A stretch of DNA of 37,697 nt from Nitrospira sp. (GCA_027020665.1 JALUVJ010000115.1:1-37697), one strand, 5' to 3'. Counted from the stretch's first letter, positions 8,561 to 16,942 are shown. The notes: a model not told the origin generated them from the letters alone. Translations and numbers: made by a program.

Positions 8561-8752
8561 AACGCTAACGAAGGCCAGAAAAGCCAGGATCAAAAATGAA
8601 CACTCATTCGAGCAATAATGCCAGAAATTGGGTAACGGTTGGCTTTCTGTTTCATGCAGAAAAAGATCGAATTGGGATTTTGCGATATCGACACCGGCAT
8701 TGATGGTTTGTTTTTGGATGGACTGATTTTTTGTGTTGTCATTTTGACTCAT
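8540..8752 (-). pseudogene. IS110-family transposase N-terminal remnant
   Basis: This 70-codon frame begins with a stretch (INAGVDIAKSQFDLFLHETES) that matches the N-terminus of IS110-family DEDD transposases, where the first catalytic Asp lies in the GVDIAK motif. After roughly 40 residues the similarity stops: the tail (WHYCSNECSFLIL onward) does not look like the family and ends at a stop. A full IS110 transposase has about 300-450 residues, so this is a truncated, dead copy. The identification rests on a short motif and could be confirmed only by comparison with intact copies. Confidence 0.6.
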
Positions 8753-9029
8753 CCTTGCTAAATTCGGGCTTAAAGGCCTCTTCGACTGTCCGAGTTGAAA
8801 ATGAAAAGTTGGTGTGCCGCCGCACCCGGGTTAACGGTCTTAAACATCGCTTAAACCTTCGCTCAATCGAGCTGACACACCAAGTGATCTCATCTTGATG
8901 ATGAGGGGCTTTAGTTTATAAGATTTCATCATTTGAATCATACAAGCGCTCAAGCCGACCGCCACACAAAAAAACAGGGAATCCATCTTCAAGACGTTAT
9001 CGTAACGACGTCATCAGATCGTATGGGGC
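8753..9029. other. non-coding region upstream of the IS110 remnant
   Basis: No gene is seen. The stretch has an 8-bp inverted repeat (TTGGTGTG at 8809-8816, CACACCAA at 8876-8883) and a 6-bp hairpin (CTCATC at 8889-8894, GATGAG at 8900-8905). In intact IS110 elements the non-coding end upstream of the transposase encodes the structured bridge RNA, so part of this region may be a decayed left end. Further on, CGTTATCGTAACG (from about 8995) is a small palindrome upstream of the inositol gene. Confidence 0.35.
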
Positions 9030-9086
9030 ATGGGGGAGCGAAAAGAACATACTCATCGAGAAACAAGAAAGGAAGAAGATGAAACT

Positions 9087-10181
9087 ATGAAAAAGATCAA
9101 GATTGCCATTGTCGGAGTTGGAAACTGTGCCAGCTCCCTGATACAAGGAATACAGTATTGCCAAGATAAAGGCTCGGAGGAATCAATCGGACTGATGCAT
9201 TGGGAAATCGGCGGCTACAAACCGGGTGATATCGAGATCGTTGCGGCCTTCGATGTTGACAAGCGCAAAGTCGGGCTTGATGTGCACGAGGCGATTTTTT
9301 CCGCCCCGAACTGTACAGCCGTTTTCTGTCCCAACCTTCCAAAAGCGGGTGTCACCGTTCACATGGGCAAGATGCTTGACGGGGTTGCATCACACATGAA
9401 GAACTATGACCCAAAACGGACCTTTGTGGTGTCCGATGCCGCAGAAGCAAGCGGAGAAGAAATTGTGAAGATACTCAAGGAAACAGGCACTGACATCCTG
9501 TTGAACTATCTCCCCGTCGGTTCTGAAAAAGCCAGCCGCTTTTATGCCGATCTCGCACTGAAAGCCGATGTGGCCTTTGTGAATAATATTCCGGTATTTA
9601 TTGCCAGCGATCCACTCTGGGCAAAACGTTTTAAAGAAAAAAATCTTCCTATTATCGGCGATGACATCAAGGCGCAATTGGGCGCAACAATTACGCATCG
9701 CACCCTGTGCGACCTCTTCAAAAAACGTGGGGTCAAGTTGGAGAGAACCTATCAACTCAATACAGGCGGCAATACCGATTTTTTGAATATGCTGGATCAT
9801 GAACGCCTCGCATCCAAGAAAGAGTCCAAAACGGAAGCCGTGCAAGCGGTGACGGCCAAGCGACTTGAAAGTGACAATATCCATGTCGGCCCAAGTGACT
9901 ATGTTCCGTGGCAAAACGACAACAAGGTCTGCTTCATCCGAATGGAAGGAAAACTCTTTGGCGATGTGCCGATGAATATCGAACTGCGTCTTTCCGTCGA
10001 AGACTCACCCAATTCGGCGGGTGTGGCGATTGATGCCATCCGATGTGCAAAACTTGCACTTGATCGCAAAAAGGGCGGTATTTTAACGGCCCCTTCCGCC
10101 TATTTCTGCAAACACCCACCCAAACAATTCACCGACGACGAAGCGCATAAAATGACTGAGGCGTTTATCGCAGGGAATTAA
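9087..10181 (+). CDS. ino1: myo-inositol-1-phosphate synthase
   Basis: A 364-aa NAD-dependent enzyme that converts glucose 6-phosphate to 1L-myo-inositol 1-phosphate, the first step to inositol lipids or inositol-based solutes. The Rossmann start IAIVGVGNCASSLIQGI (about residues 5-21), VAAFDVD, NYLPVGSE, IGDDIKAQLGATITHR, the NTGGNTDFLNM substrate/NAD loop and LRLSVEDSPNSAGVAIDAIRCAKLA are all diagnostic of the short bacterial/archaeal form. I use the ATG at 9087, where the conserved MKKIKIAIVG begins, with AGGAAG upstream. A methyltransferase gene follows after 52 bases on the same strand. Confidence 0.95.
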   Translation: MKKIKIAIVGVGNCASSLIQGIQYCQDKGSEESIGLMHWEIGGYKPGDIEIVAAFDVDKRKVGLDVHEAIFSAPNCTAVFCPNLPKAGVTVHMGKMLDGVASHMKNYDPKRTFVVSDAAEASGEEIVKILKETGTDILLNYLPVGSEKASRFYADLALKADVAFVNNIPVFIASDPLWAKRFKEKNLPIIGDDIKAQLGATITHRTLCDLFKKRGVKLERTYQLNTGGNTDFLNMLDHERLASKKESKTEAVQAVTAKRLESDNIHVGPSDYVPWQNDNKVCFIRMEGKLFGDVPMNIELRLSVEDSPNSAGVAIDAIRCAKLALDRKKGGILTAPSAYFCKHPPKQFTDDEAHKMTEAFIAGN

Positions 10182-10233
10182 GCCGATGCAGTGTTTGATC
10201 TTAATCTTTACCGCTTGGCAAAAGGAATAAACG

Positions 10234-11013
10234 ATGTGTGCAGTTAGAACGATGGATGAGCACTTTTCAAAAATAGCTTCAAATTACAGACAGGTACGTA
10301 CAACAGATATGGAACCAATCTCCTTCATTGTCGAAAACTTGAGGAAGCTGACCGAACCCAAGATTGCAGACATTGGGTGCGGTACGGGACGTTATGACTT
10401 GCTGCTCTTTCAGCAGATCAATAACCTCCATTTAACCTGCATCGATATGAACAAAGAGATGCTTGAAAATCTCTCGGACTACCTGAAAAGCCAGGGGATC
10501 AGCAATTTCAAGACGATTAAAGCAGATGCAGATGATATTCCACTGGAAGACAATTCAATGGACTGCATTTTAACCTTTAATGCCATACATCATTTTGACT
10601 TTGTGAAGTTTATAGGAAAATATGCCAAAGTGCTTAAAGAAGAAGGCACAATTTTCATCTATACACGATTAAGGAGTCAAAATAATAGGAACATCTGGGG
10701 GCAATATTTTCCGTTATTTTCTGAAAAAGAAAATCGTTTGTACGAACTAGATGAAATGGAACAGTGGATTCAATCGGACAATTCACTGCGTTTGGAAGTT
10801 GCCAAGGTCTTTAGATATAAACGGGAGGCCGCTCTGGAACAGCTTGTCGAGAAAGTAAAGGCAAGACACTATTCCACATTCTCTCTCTATCAAAAAGATG
10901 AGCTGGACAAAGCATTAAAAACATTTCAAAAAAACGTGAAGGAGCGGTTTCAGAATACGAATCAGATTGAATGGTTTGACGAGAACATCTTGTTGGTTTT
11001 GAAACCAAAATAG
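10234..11013 (+). CDS. class I SAM-dependent methyltransferase
   Basis: A 259-aa methyltransferase of the Methyltransf_11/25 type. The SAM-binding motif I (IADIGCGTGRYDLL) is at about residues 44-57, followed by the acidic motif II (CIDMNKEML), motif III (IKADADDIPLEDNSMDCIL) and FNAIHHF. The C-terminal 110 residues are helical and probably bind the substrate, which cannot be named. The ATG at 10234 has AAGGA at good spacing. It is encoded just after the inositol phosphate synthase and may act on a related product, but a shared pathway is only a guess. Confidence 0.88.
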   Translation: MCAVRTMDEHFSKIASNYRQVRTTDMEPISFIVENLRKLTEPKIADIGCGTGRYDLLLFQQINNLHLTCIDMNKEMLENLSDYLKSQGISNFKTIKADADDIPLEDNSMDCILTFNAIHHFDFVKFIGKYAKVLKEEGTIFIYTRLRSQNNRNIWGQYFPLFSEKENRLYELDEMEQWIQSDNSLRLEVAKVFRYKREAALEQLVEKVKARHYSTFSLYQKDELDKALKTFQKNVKERFQNTNQIEWFDENILLVLKPK

Positions 11014-11038
11014 CGCGAAGATTTAAGGACTTCACTAA

Positions 11039-11197
11039 GGCGTGTCGACATTCAACTGGGAGGCCGTTTTTTTGAAAAATTTTTGGTCCTGACAAGGCGG
11101 TTTTTCTGCGCAATGCAAGACATTGAAATGAAAAACCCACGCCGTCAGGGCGAAAAAGAGCCGAAAAAACGCCTTGCATGTTGAATGTCGACACGCC
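11039..11197. mobile_element. MITE-like element with 18-bp inverted ends and CTAA duplication
   Basis: The ends are perfect inverted repeats: GGCGTGTCGACATTCAAC at 11039-11056 and its reverse complement at 11180-11197. The arms go on imperfectly inwards (AGGCCGTTTTTTT against AAGGCGTTTTTTC, then CCTGAC..GGCG against CGCCGTCAGG), so the whole element can fold into one long hairpin. It is flanked by the direct repeat CTAA (11035-11038 and 11198-11201), which fits the 4-bp YTAR target duplication known for the IS5 group. It has no transposase and would have been moved by one encoded elsewhere. Confidence 0.72.
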
Positions 11198-11370
11198 CTA
11201 ATCATCGGATGTTTTACGCCTCAGGGATATGGCCGAAAAAATACCAGTAAGACAGCGCCCTTCAATAGTCGCTTTTCACATTAAATATTGAAATATTCCA
11301 AAAAAGGACATGCCGTATTTGTTTTTATATTCACTATTAAAAACTTTTGTCAAGCCCCGCGGCAGGACCA

Positions 11371-11408
11371 GCGGGTTCAAATACCGCATTCGTGGCATTT
11401 GAACCCGC
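11371..11408. repeat. palindrome with 12-bp perfect arms
   Basis: GCGGGTTCAAAT (11371-11382) and ATTTGAACCCGC (11397-11408) are perfect inverted copies around a 14-base loop. It lies about 30 bases downstream of the 3' end of tRNA-Arg. It could stop transcription leaving the tRNA gene, but no T-run follows on either strand. The arm resembles a tRNA T-arm sequence (GGGTTCAAAT). Confidence 0.6.
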
Positions 11409-11437
11409 ATTTGCATCATAAATCCATTGGGAGGAAG

Positions 11438-11511
11438 TGCCCCCGGGGTGAGTCGAACACCCGGCACGCGGTTTAGGAAACCACTGCTCTATCCGCCTGA
11501 GCTACGGGGGC
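11438..11511 (-). tRNA. tRNA-Arg (anticodon CCT)
   Basis: A 74-base cloverleaf. The acceptor stem GCCCCCG pairs with CGGGGGC followed by discriminator A; the D-arm contains TAGCTCAG; the anticodon loop TTCCTAA gives anticodon CCT, which reads AGG arginine codons; the T-arm GGGTG-TTCGACT-CACCC is intact. CCA is not encoded. It lies 13 bases downstream of the acs stop on the same strand and may be co-transcribed with it. Confidence 0.93.
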
Positions 11512-11524
11512 GGTTACTCACGCA

Positions 11525-13489
11525 CTAAGACTCATCGTCATGGCGCAGTTTGGCTAATATGGTGTAGTCTTCGAGTGTTGAGGTATCACCGATGCTTTCA
11601 CGACCTGCGGCAATGTCCCGAAGCAGTCTGCGCATGATTTTTCCACTGCGGGTTTTGGGAAGGTTGTCGGTAAAACGGATTTGATCGGGACGCGCAATCG
11701 CCCCGATTTCTTTCACAACATGCGTTTTCAATGTTTTTTTAAAGGCTTCACTCGGTTTTTGCCCCGATTCTAAAGTCACAAAGGCGCAAATCGAGGTGCC
11801 TTTCACTTCATCCGGTGCGCCGACGACAGCGGCCTCCGCAACTTTCCCATGCGAAACAAGCGCCGATTCGACCTCCATTGTGCCCAAGCGGTGACCGGAA
11901 ATATTCATGACGTCATCCACACGGCCCATGATCCAAAAATAGCCGTCTTTGTCTTTGCGTGCACCGTCTCCGGAAAAATAAACCCCCGGAATATCCGACC
12001 AGTAGGTTTCTTTGTAGCGTTTCGGGTTTCGCCAGACGGTGCGCAACATGGATGGCCAGGGGCGTTTAATAACAAGATAACCGCCGACGTCGGCAGGCAC
12101 GGATTTCCCCGCTTTGTTGACAACATCGGCCGAAATCCCGGGAAAGGGCAGGGTCGCAGAACCGGGTTTTGTCGGGATGGCACCCGGAAGCGGCGAAAGC
12201 ATAATGGCCCCGGTCTCCGTCTGCCACCAGGTGTCCACGATCGGACAGCGGCCGCCGCCGATAACTTTGTGATACCACATCCAGGCCTCAGGGTTAATGG
12301 GTTCACCCACTGTCCCTAAAAGACGAAGACTGGAGAGATCGTATTTTTGGGGCCATTTCTTGCCTAACTTGCTTAATGCGCGAATGGCGGTCGGCGCGGT
12401 ATAAAAAATATTCACGCGGTATTTTTCAACGATTTCCCAAAAACGGCCCGGGTCGGGATAAGTGGGGACCCCCTCATACATGAGTGAAGTCGCACCGTTT
12501 GAAAGAATCCCGTAGACAATATAGGAATGTCCGGTCACCCAACCGATATCCGCGGTACACCAGTAGGTATCTTCGTCTTTTAAATCAAAGATCCATTTCG
12601 AAGTCACGGTGACGCTCAAGAGATAACCGCCTGTGGTATGCACGACCCCTTTCGGTTTTCCGGTGGTTCCGCTGGTGTATAAAATAAAAAGCGGGTGTTC
12701 GGCATGGAGCGCCGTCGCTTTGCAATCCGCAGAAGCCGTCTTCATGAGATCGTCCCACCAAAAATCGCGCCCGGACTCCATTTTCACCGCATTGCCCGTG
12801 CGTTTGACCACGACCATGGTTTCAACACTCGGCGCATCTTTGAGGGCTTCATCCACTTTATCTTTCAGGGTAATGACGCCCCCTTTGCGATGTCCGCCGT
12901 CGGCGGTGACCACCAACTTTGCTTCCGCATCGTTGATGCGGTCCCGCAGTGCCGCCGAAGAAAAGCCGCCAAAAATAATCGAGTGGGTCGCACCGATACG
13001 TGCGCAGGACAACATCGCAATCGCAAGCTCCGGCACCATCGGCATGTAAAGCGCCACGCGGTCTCCTTTTTTGACACCTTTACTTTTGAGCACATTCGCA
13101 AACTTCGACACTTCACGATGCAGGTCTTGATAGGTCAGCGTGCGTGAATCACCCGGCTCTCCCTCCCAAATAATCGCCGCTTTGTTTTTTCTCGGCCCCT
13201 GTAAATGCCGGTCAAGGCAATTATAGGACACATTCGTCGTGCCGCCCACAAACCATTTTGCAAAAGGCGGCTTCCAATCCAAGACCTTTTTCCAGGGTTT
13301 AAACCAATGCAGTTCGGATTTCGCCAGTTCCCCCCAAAAACCTTCCGGATCTTTTTCAGCGCGCTTGTACAAGCGGTTATATGCGGCACGGCTTTTCACA
13401 TGCGCGTGTTTGCTGAAATCAGCGGCTGCTTTGAACAAACGATTTTCATGCAAGACGGACGTGATCTCTTTTTCGGCTTCTTTGGGCAT
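11525..13489 (-). CDS. acs: acetyl-CoA synthetase
   Basis: A 654-aa AMP-forming acetate-CoA ligase, the usual length for the family. It activates acetate with ATP to acetyl-AMP and then acetyl-CoA in the cytoplasm. The ATP-binding loop [11 protein letters not shown] is at about residues 272-282, [12 protein letters not shown] is the acyl-adenylate motif, [20 protein letters not shown] the hinge region, and the conserved lysine of [11 protein letters not shown] (about 617) is the residue controlled by reversible acetylation in homologues. The ATG at 13489 has AAGGAG seven bases upstream. A strong promoter lies at 13564-13592. It is monocistronic apart from the tRNA downstream. Confidence 0.97.
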   Translation of the reverse strand: MPKEAEKEITSVLHENRLFKAAADFSKHAHVKSRAAYNRLYKRAEKDPEGFWGELAKSELHWFKPWKKVLDWKPPFAKWFVGGTTNVSYNCLDRHLQGPRKNKAAIIWEGEPGDSRTLTYQDLHREVSKFANVLKSKGVKKGDRVALYMPMVPELAIAMLSCARIGATHSIIFGGFSSAALRDRINDAEAKLVVTADGGHRKGGVITLKDKVDEALKDAPSVETMVVVKRTGNAVKMESGRDFWWDDLMKTASADCKATALHAEHPLFILYTSGTTGKPKGVVHTTGGYLLSVTVTSKWIFDLKDEDTYWCTADIGWVTGHSYIVYGILSNGATSLMYEGVPTYPDPGRFWEIVEKYRVNIFYTAPTAIRALSKLGKKWPQKYDLSSLRLLGTVGEPINPEAWMWYHKVIGGGRCPIVDTWWQTETGAIMLSPLPGAIPTKPGSATLPFPGISADVVNKAGKSVPADVGGYLVIKRPWPSMLRTVWRNPKRYKETYWSDIPGVYFSGDGARKDKDGYFWIMGRVDDVMNISGHRLGTMEVESALVSHGKVAEAAVVGAPDEVKGTSICAFVTLESGQKPSEAFKKTLKTHVVKEIGAIARPDQIRFTDNLPKTRSGKIMRRLLRDIAAGRESIGDTSTLEDYTILAKLRHDDES

Positions 13490-13503
13490 GCCATTCTCCT
13501 TAT

Positions 13504-13528
13504 CGTGATAACTTCACCGTGATAACTT
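13504..13528. repeat. direct repeats in the acs leader
   Basis: The 11-mer CGTGATAACTT occurs at 13504-13514 and again at 13518-13528, with a 3-base gap. Both copies lie between the acs promoter and its ribosome binding site, where a regulator could bind or where the message could fold. No specific regulator is recognised. Confidence 0.45.
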
Positions 13529-13563
13529 TGGTATACCGGATCGTATGGATATGCGTGCAATCG

Positions 13564-13592
13564 ATTCTATGAAAGGGGCACGAAGTTGTCAA
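13564..13592 (-). promoter_or_regulatory. sigma70-like promoter of acs
   Basis: On the minus strand there is a perfect -35 TTGACA (13587-13592), a 17-bp spacer and -10 TAGAAT (13564-13569, 5 of 6 consensus). The predicted start near 13557 leaves a leader of about 68 bases that contains the direct repeats. Confidence 0.7.
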
Positions 13593-13662
13593 CGGAGAAA
13601 ACAGCTTTGATGCCTGAAGGCGTTGAACCTAGAAACCGGATTTTAAATGGGAAAAGTTCTCG

Positions 13663-13692
13663 TTGACCTATACGGCCAAAGTGGGCTATACA
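13663..13692 (+). promoter_or_regulatory. sigma70-like promoter of the NTF2-like gene
   Basis: TTGACC (13663-13668), an 18-bp spacer and TATACA (13687-13692), which extends into TATACATAAT. It points away from the acs promoter, so the two genes are divergently transcribed. Confidence 0.55.
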
Positions 13693-13735
13693 TAATGATT
13701 ACCACTCCACATTTCCCGAACGAAAGGCATTAGCC

Positions 13736-14194
13736 ATGTCCGAGACATCGATAAAAGCATCTATGATTGATCGTGATATCGCTTCAGTTCAGGAAGCAAA
13801 CAAAATATTTTATGACGCATTTGAAACCCTGGACATCCAAAAAATGGATAACCTTTGGCTCCAGGATGATTATGTCAAATGTGTTCATCCCGGATGGGAA
13901 ATTTGCCGCGGCTGGCCGGATGTGCGCGACAGTTGGGTGCTTATCTTTAACCACACCCATGAAATTAAGTTTTCAGTCTGCCTGCTTGACGTCACCGTCA
14001 AAGCAGATCTGGCCTGGACGGTTTGCAATGAAACCATTGCCACAAAAGACAATGGAAAATGGCTTGAAGGCCGCGTGCTTTCCACAAATGTCTTTGAACG
14101 CCGACAAGGCGCCTGGTTGCTGGTTCATCATCACGGATCCCCTGTTTTGGCCACAGCAAGCCAAGAAGAGGAGACCGACGAACCGGTTACGTAA
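13736..14194 (+). CDS. NTF2-like/SnoaL-type protein
   Basis: A 152-aa soluble protein of the nuclear transport factor 2 superfamily (SnoaL_3/DUF4440-like). It shows an N-terminal helix with the ANKIFYDAFETLDIQKMDNLW pattern, then CVHPGWEICRGWPDVRDSW, which is typical of the family, and a C-terminal strand GAWLLVHHHGSPV. These cone-shaped folds bind small molecules or act as enzymes, and no substrate can be named. The ATG has AAGG upstream and a promoter at 13663-13692. It is the first gene of a plus-strand run leading towards the NuoF-like gene. Confidence 0.85.
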   Translation: MSETSIKASMIDRDIASVQEANKIFYDAFETLDIQKMDNLWLQDDYVKCVHPGWEICRGWPDVRDSWVLIFNHTHEIKFSVCLLDVTVKADLAWTVCNETIATKDNGKWLEGRVLSTNVFERRQGAWLLVHHHGSPVLATASQEEETDEPVT

Positions 14195-14211
14195 TCGGGT
14201 TGGCGTAAGGC

Positions 14212-15036
14212 TTGGCACGTATTCAAGAAATTGTATTTCTCGTCTTTAGCCAGTTAGCGGTCGGCGGTGCCTTTTTGATGTCCCTCCCCTCCCTCGAAAC
14301 CGTCGGTATCGCATTTTACCGCACAAACGGGATTGTATTCTTACTGACCGTCATCTTGGGCATCCTGCTTTTCCCCATTGCGTGGTCAGAATGGTCACGG
14401 CTTTTTCTCGAACCCGGCTTGGCCGGAGCCATGCTTTTCTTTTTTGCCGCCTTCATCCTGATCTTATTTGTCTACAATCTGAGACTCTGGTTTCGCCATC
14501 CGCACCATAGCCGTCCGCTGCTCCTTGTCGCCACAGGCTTGGGCGCCATCGCCATCCTGATCAGCGCAATGTATTACCTGCCGGAAGACTCAGGCACGGC
14601 ACGCATGCTTTCGCTTTCAATCTACTTCCTTATTTCGGCGCTGCTTCTAGGGGCCGGAGTACTGGCCATGTTACTGGGCCACAGCTACCTCACCCGGCCC
14701 GGGTTGTCGATTGTCCCGCTCAAACATCTTGTCAATATTTTCATGATCCTTGTTTTTGTCGAAGCCGCAGTGGCCCTGCTCAGCACGCTCTTGTTCTCAC
14801 CCACGGAACGACTGGTGAATGCCCTGCTTTTAAGAAATTTTGAAGGACTCTATCTTTGGATTCGATTACTCATCGGCATGGTCGGCCCGCTCATCCTGGC
14901 CCCGATGATCGTATTCACCGTAAGAGACCGGGCCACAATGTCCGCCACGGGTCTGCTTTATGTCGCCATGATGATGGTCATCATCGGCGAAATTTGCTCA
15001 CGGTTTTTTCTGCTCGTTGACGCCAATTTTTTATAA
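14212..15036 (+). CDS. multi-pass membrane protein of unknown function
   Basis: A protein of up to 274 aa with about eight hydrophobic segments spread over its length, so an integral inner-membrane protein. A notable short motif is MLLGHSYLTRPGLS between segments; the His could bind a cofactor, which is a guess. The start is uncertain: the reading begins at a TTG with no clear ribosome binding site, and no better ATG lies near. It follows the NTF2-like gene by 17 bases and precedes the cupin gene by 24 bases. I do not recognise the family. Confidence 0.75.
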   Translation: MARIQEIVFLVFSQLAVGGAFLMSLPSLETVGIAFYRTNGIVFLLTVILGILLFPIAWSEWSRLFLEPGLAGAMLFFFAAFILILFVYNLRLWFRHPHHSRPLLLVATGLGAIAILISAMYYLPEDSGTARMLSLSIYFLISALLLGAGVLAMLLGHSYLTRPGLSIVPLKHLVNIFMILVFVEAAVALLSTLLFSPTERLVNALLLRNFEGLYLWIRLLIGMVGPLILAPMIVFTVRDRATMSATGLLYVAMMMVIIGEICSRFFLLVDANFL

Positions 15037-15060
15037 TTTCAGCTCAGGGATGGAGGAATA

Positions 15061-15387
15061 ATGGAAATCAAAACCTTTGAAAAAATGAAAACCTTTTCCC
15101 CGGAAAAGATGAAAAAAACAAACCTTTTCAACACCGACCGCATGTTTTGCGATCTTTATTGTTTCGAAGCGGATCAACGCCAGAAGGTCCATGCGCACGA
15201 CGGTGAAGACAAAATCTACACCGTGCTTGAAGGCGAAGGGCGCTTTCAAGTGGGAGAAGCAATCGAAACCGTCTCCGCCGGGTCATCCGTTCTTGCCCCG
15301 GCAGGGCAGCCGCACGGCGTCACCAATACCTCAGGAAAACGCTTGGTCGTACTCGTCTTCATGGCACCGAAACCGCACCACGGCTGA
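15061..15387 (+). CDS. small cupin-domain protein
   Basis: A 108-aa single-domain cupin. Motif 1 includes KVHAHDGEDKIYTVLEGEGRF (two His and a Glu as likely metal ligands) and motif 2 includes SVLAPAGQPHGVTNTSG (a further His), as in metal-binding small cupins. A strong GGAGG ribosome binding site precedes the ATG. It probably binds a metal ion and a small ligand; the reaction is unknown. It is encoded in line with the membrane protein upstream. Confidence 0.9.
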   Translation: MEIKTFEKMKTFSPEKMKKTNLFNTDRMFCDLYCFEADQRQKVHAHDGEDKIYTVLEGEGRFQVGEAIETVSAGSSVLAPAGQPHGVTNTSGKRLVVLVFMAPKPHHG

Positions 15388-15421
15388 AATCGTCTTCCGT
15401 TTAAAAAGCACCGAAAGCAGG

Positions 15422-15450
15422 TTGCCTTTCGATGGGTGATTCAATATAAT
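15422..15450 (+). promoter_or_regulatory. sigma70-like promoter of the nuoF-like gene
   Basis: TTGCCT (15422-15427), a 17-bp spacer and a perfect -10 TATAAT (15445-15450). It leaves a short leader of about 19 bases before the ATG at 15476, so the gene can be expressed independently of the cupin gene. Confidence 0.65.
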
Positions 15451-15475
15451 CCACCGAAAAAAACTGGAGAACCTC

Positions 15476-16888
15476 ATGATGATCGATCAGAAAACTTTGG
15501 AATCGCAGCGAATCCTGCTTCGGCACGACGAACCCTTCACCACACTTGAAGACTACCTGAAGATCGGCGGCTTCGAAGGGCTAAAAAAAGCGATGGACAT
15601 GACACCGGCGCAAATTATCGATGTCATTAAAAAATCTTTTTTACGCGGCCGGGGCGGTGCGGGATTTCCCGCCGGGATCAAATGGGACGGCGTCCGGAAC
15701 AATCAGTGCGGCGCACATGGTCTCGAACCCCAACGCTACTTGGTCTGCAACTTTTCCGAAGGCGAACCCGGCACCTACAAAGACCGCTTTCTGATTAATA
15801 AAAATCCCTATGCCTTGATTGAAGGTATGGTCATCGCCTCCTACGCCATCGGCACCGTCAACGCCATTATCTGCATCAAGGAAATCTACAAACGGGAAAT
15901 CGACATTCTCAAGCGCGCCATTCAGGAATGCCGCCTGGCCGGATTCCTCGGAGACAATGTGCTCGGCAAAGGCCTTGATTTTCCAATCGAAATCGCCCTG
16001 GGCCCCGATTCTTATCTTTTGGGGGAAGATCGCGCACAACTGGAAGTCATCGAAGGCAAACCGCCCTGGCCGCGCGCAAAAGGCATCATTCCCGTTTTTG
16101 TCGGACTGCATGATCAGCCGACCGTCGTCAATAATGCCGAAACCCTCTCCACCGTACCTTATATCATGAAAAACGGGCCGGAATGGTTTAAATCCATCGG
16201 CACCGCAGATTCGCCCGGCACAATGATCTTCACCCTCACCGGCGATGTCAAAACCCCCGGCATGTACGAGTTGCCCCTGGGCACGCCGCTTTCCACATTG
16301 ATTAATGTCTACGGCGGCGGGCCGTTAATGGGACGGCATATTCAAGCCGTCTTCTCAGGGCCGACCAATGCCGTCATCCCGGCCGATAAAATCGACACCG
16401 CCCTGGACTACGGCTCCATGCGAAAGATCCCCTCGGGTCTCGGCTCCGGCGGTTATACCGTATTGGACAATACAGCGTGCGTACTGACGATGGGCATGCT
16501 TTTCTCCCGCTTTCTCGCACTGGAGTCCTGCGGTCAATGCACCTCCTGTAAAACCGGCACGGGACGCATTACCAAAAACCTCGAACTGCTGGAAGCCGGA
16601 CAGGGCACCGAAGAAACGGTGCTCGCGATTTTGGAGGACTGCCAGCACATCAAAGGCTCCGGACACTGTTATCTCTGTACCGAAGAAGGCATCGAAATCG
16701 GAAGCATTTTTTATAATTTCCCTGAAGTCATCGTCGAGCACCTAGAATATGGCTGTCTCAAGGACCGAAAACTCGTGATGCCCAAAATCAAAAATTACGA
16801 CGAAGCGACGCACACCTTCACCTTCGATCACCATTATTACGAAAATTGCGAAGCCCTCGGAAAATATATTAACTATCCGGGCATATGA
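15476..16888 (+). CDS. solitary NuoF-like NADH dehydrogenase 51-kDa subunit
   Basis: A 470-aa protein of the complex I 51-kDa/NuoF family, which oxidises NADH through FMN and an Fe-S cluster. It has GRGGAGFPAGIKW (about residues 58-70, FMN/NAD site), NFSEGEPGTYKDR, a Rossmann-like central region, SLBB-like DVKTPGMYELP, and the [4Fe-4S] ligands Cys352, Cys355, Cys358 (ESCGQCTSC) and Cys398. Departures from classical NuoF are GEDRAQLEV where GEETALLES is usual, and GHCYLCTEEG around the last ligand, with an extra Cys401. No other nuo genes are nearby, so it may serve a different NADH-linked complex. The start has GGAG. Confidence 0.87.
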   Translation: MMIDQKTLESQRILLRHDEPFTTLEDYLKIGGFEGLKKAMDMTPAQIIDVIKKSFLRGRGGAGFPAGIKWDGVRNNQCGAHGLEPQRYLVCNFSEGEPGTYKDRFLINKNPYALIEGMVIASYAIGTVNAIICIKEIYKREIDILKRAIQECRLAGFLGDNVLGKGLDFPIEIALGPDSYLLGEDRAQLEVIEGKPPWPRAKGIIPVFVGLHDQPTVVNNAETLSTVPYIMKNGPEWFKSIGTADSPGTMIFTLTGDVKTPGMYELPLGTPLSTLINVYGGGPLMGRHIQAVFSGPTNAVIPADKIDTALDYGSMRKIPSGLGSGGYTVLDNTACVLTMGMLFSRFLALESCGQCTSCKTGTGRITKNLELLEAGQGTEETVLAILEDCQHIKGSGHCYLCTEEGIEIGSIFYNFPEVIVEHLEYGCLKDRKLVMPKIKNYDEATHTFTFDHHYYENCEALGKYINYPGI

Positions 16889-16898
16889 CCCTTTGTCG

Positions 16899-16934
16899 TT
16901 CCTCCGTCCCGTTTTTAAAAACGGGACGGAGGAA
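16899..16934. promoter_or_regulatory. 36-bp perfect palindrome covering the Nudix ribosome binding site
   Basis: Positions 16899-16916 and 16917-16934 are exact inverted copies of 18 bases with no gap (core CCGTCCCGTTTTT against its complement). In RNA this gives a very stable stem. The right arm contains GGAGG (16928-16932), which is the ribosome binding site of the Nudix gene starting at 16943. The hairpin would end or stabilise the nuoF-like message and hide that site. There is no T-run after it, so it is not a standard intrinsic terminator. Confidence 0.75.
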
Positions 16935-16942
16935 GTCCCCTC

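Larger units (their letters stand above)
11014..11437. other. intergenic region with MITE and palindrome
   Basis: This 424-base region has no convincing gene. It holds the 159-bp inverted-repeat element at 11039-11197 and the palindrome at 11371-11408, described separately. The remainder is AT-rich and shows nothing I can name. Confidence 0.6.

Noticed and set aside
12695-13147. Plus-strand reading frame of 150 codons opposite acs
   Set aside because: Antisense to strongly conserved acs sequence; its composition is Arg/His-rich as expected for a shadow frame.
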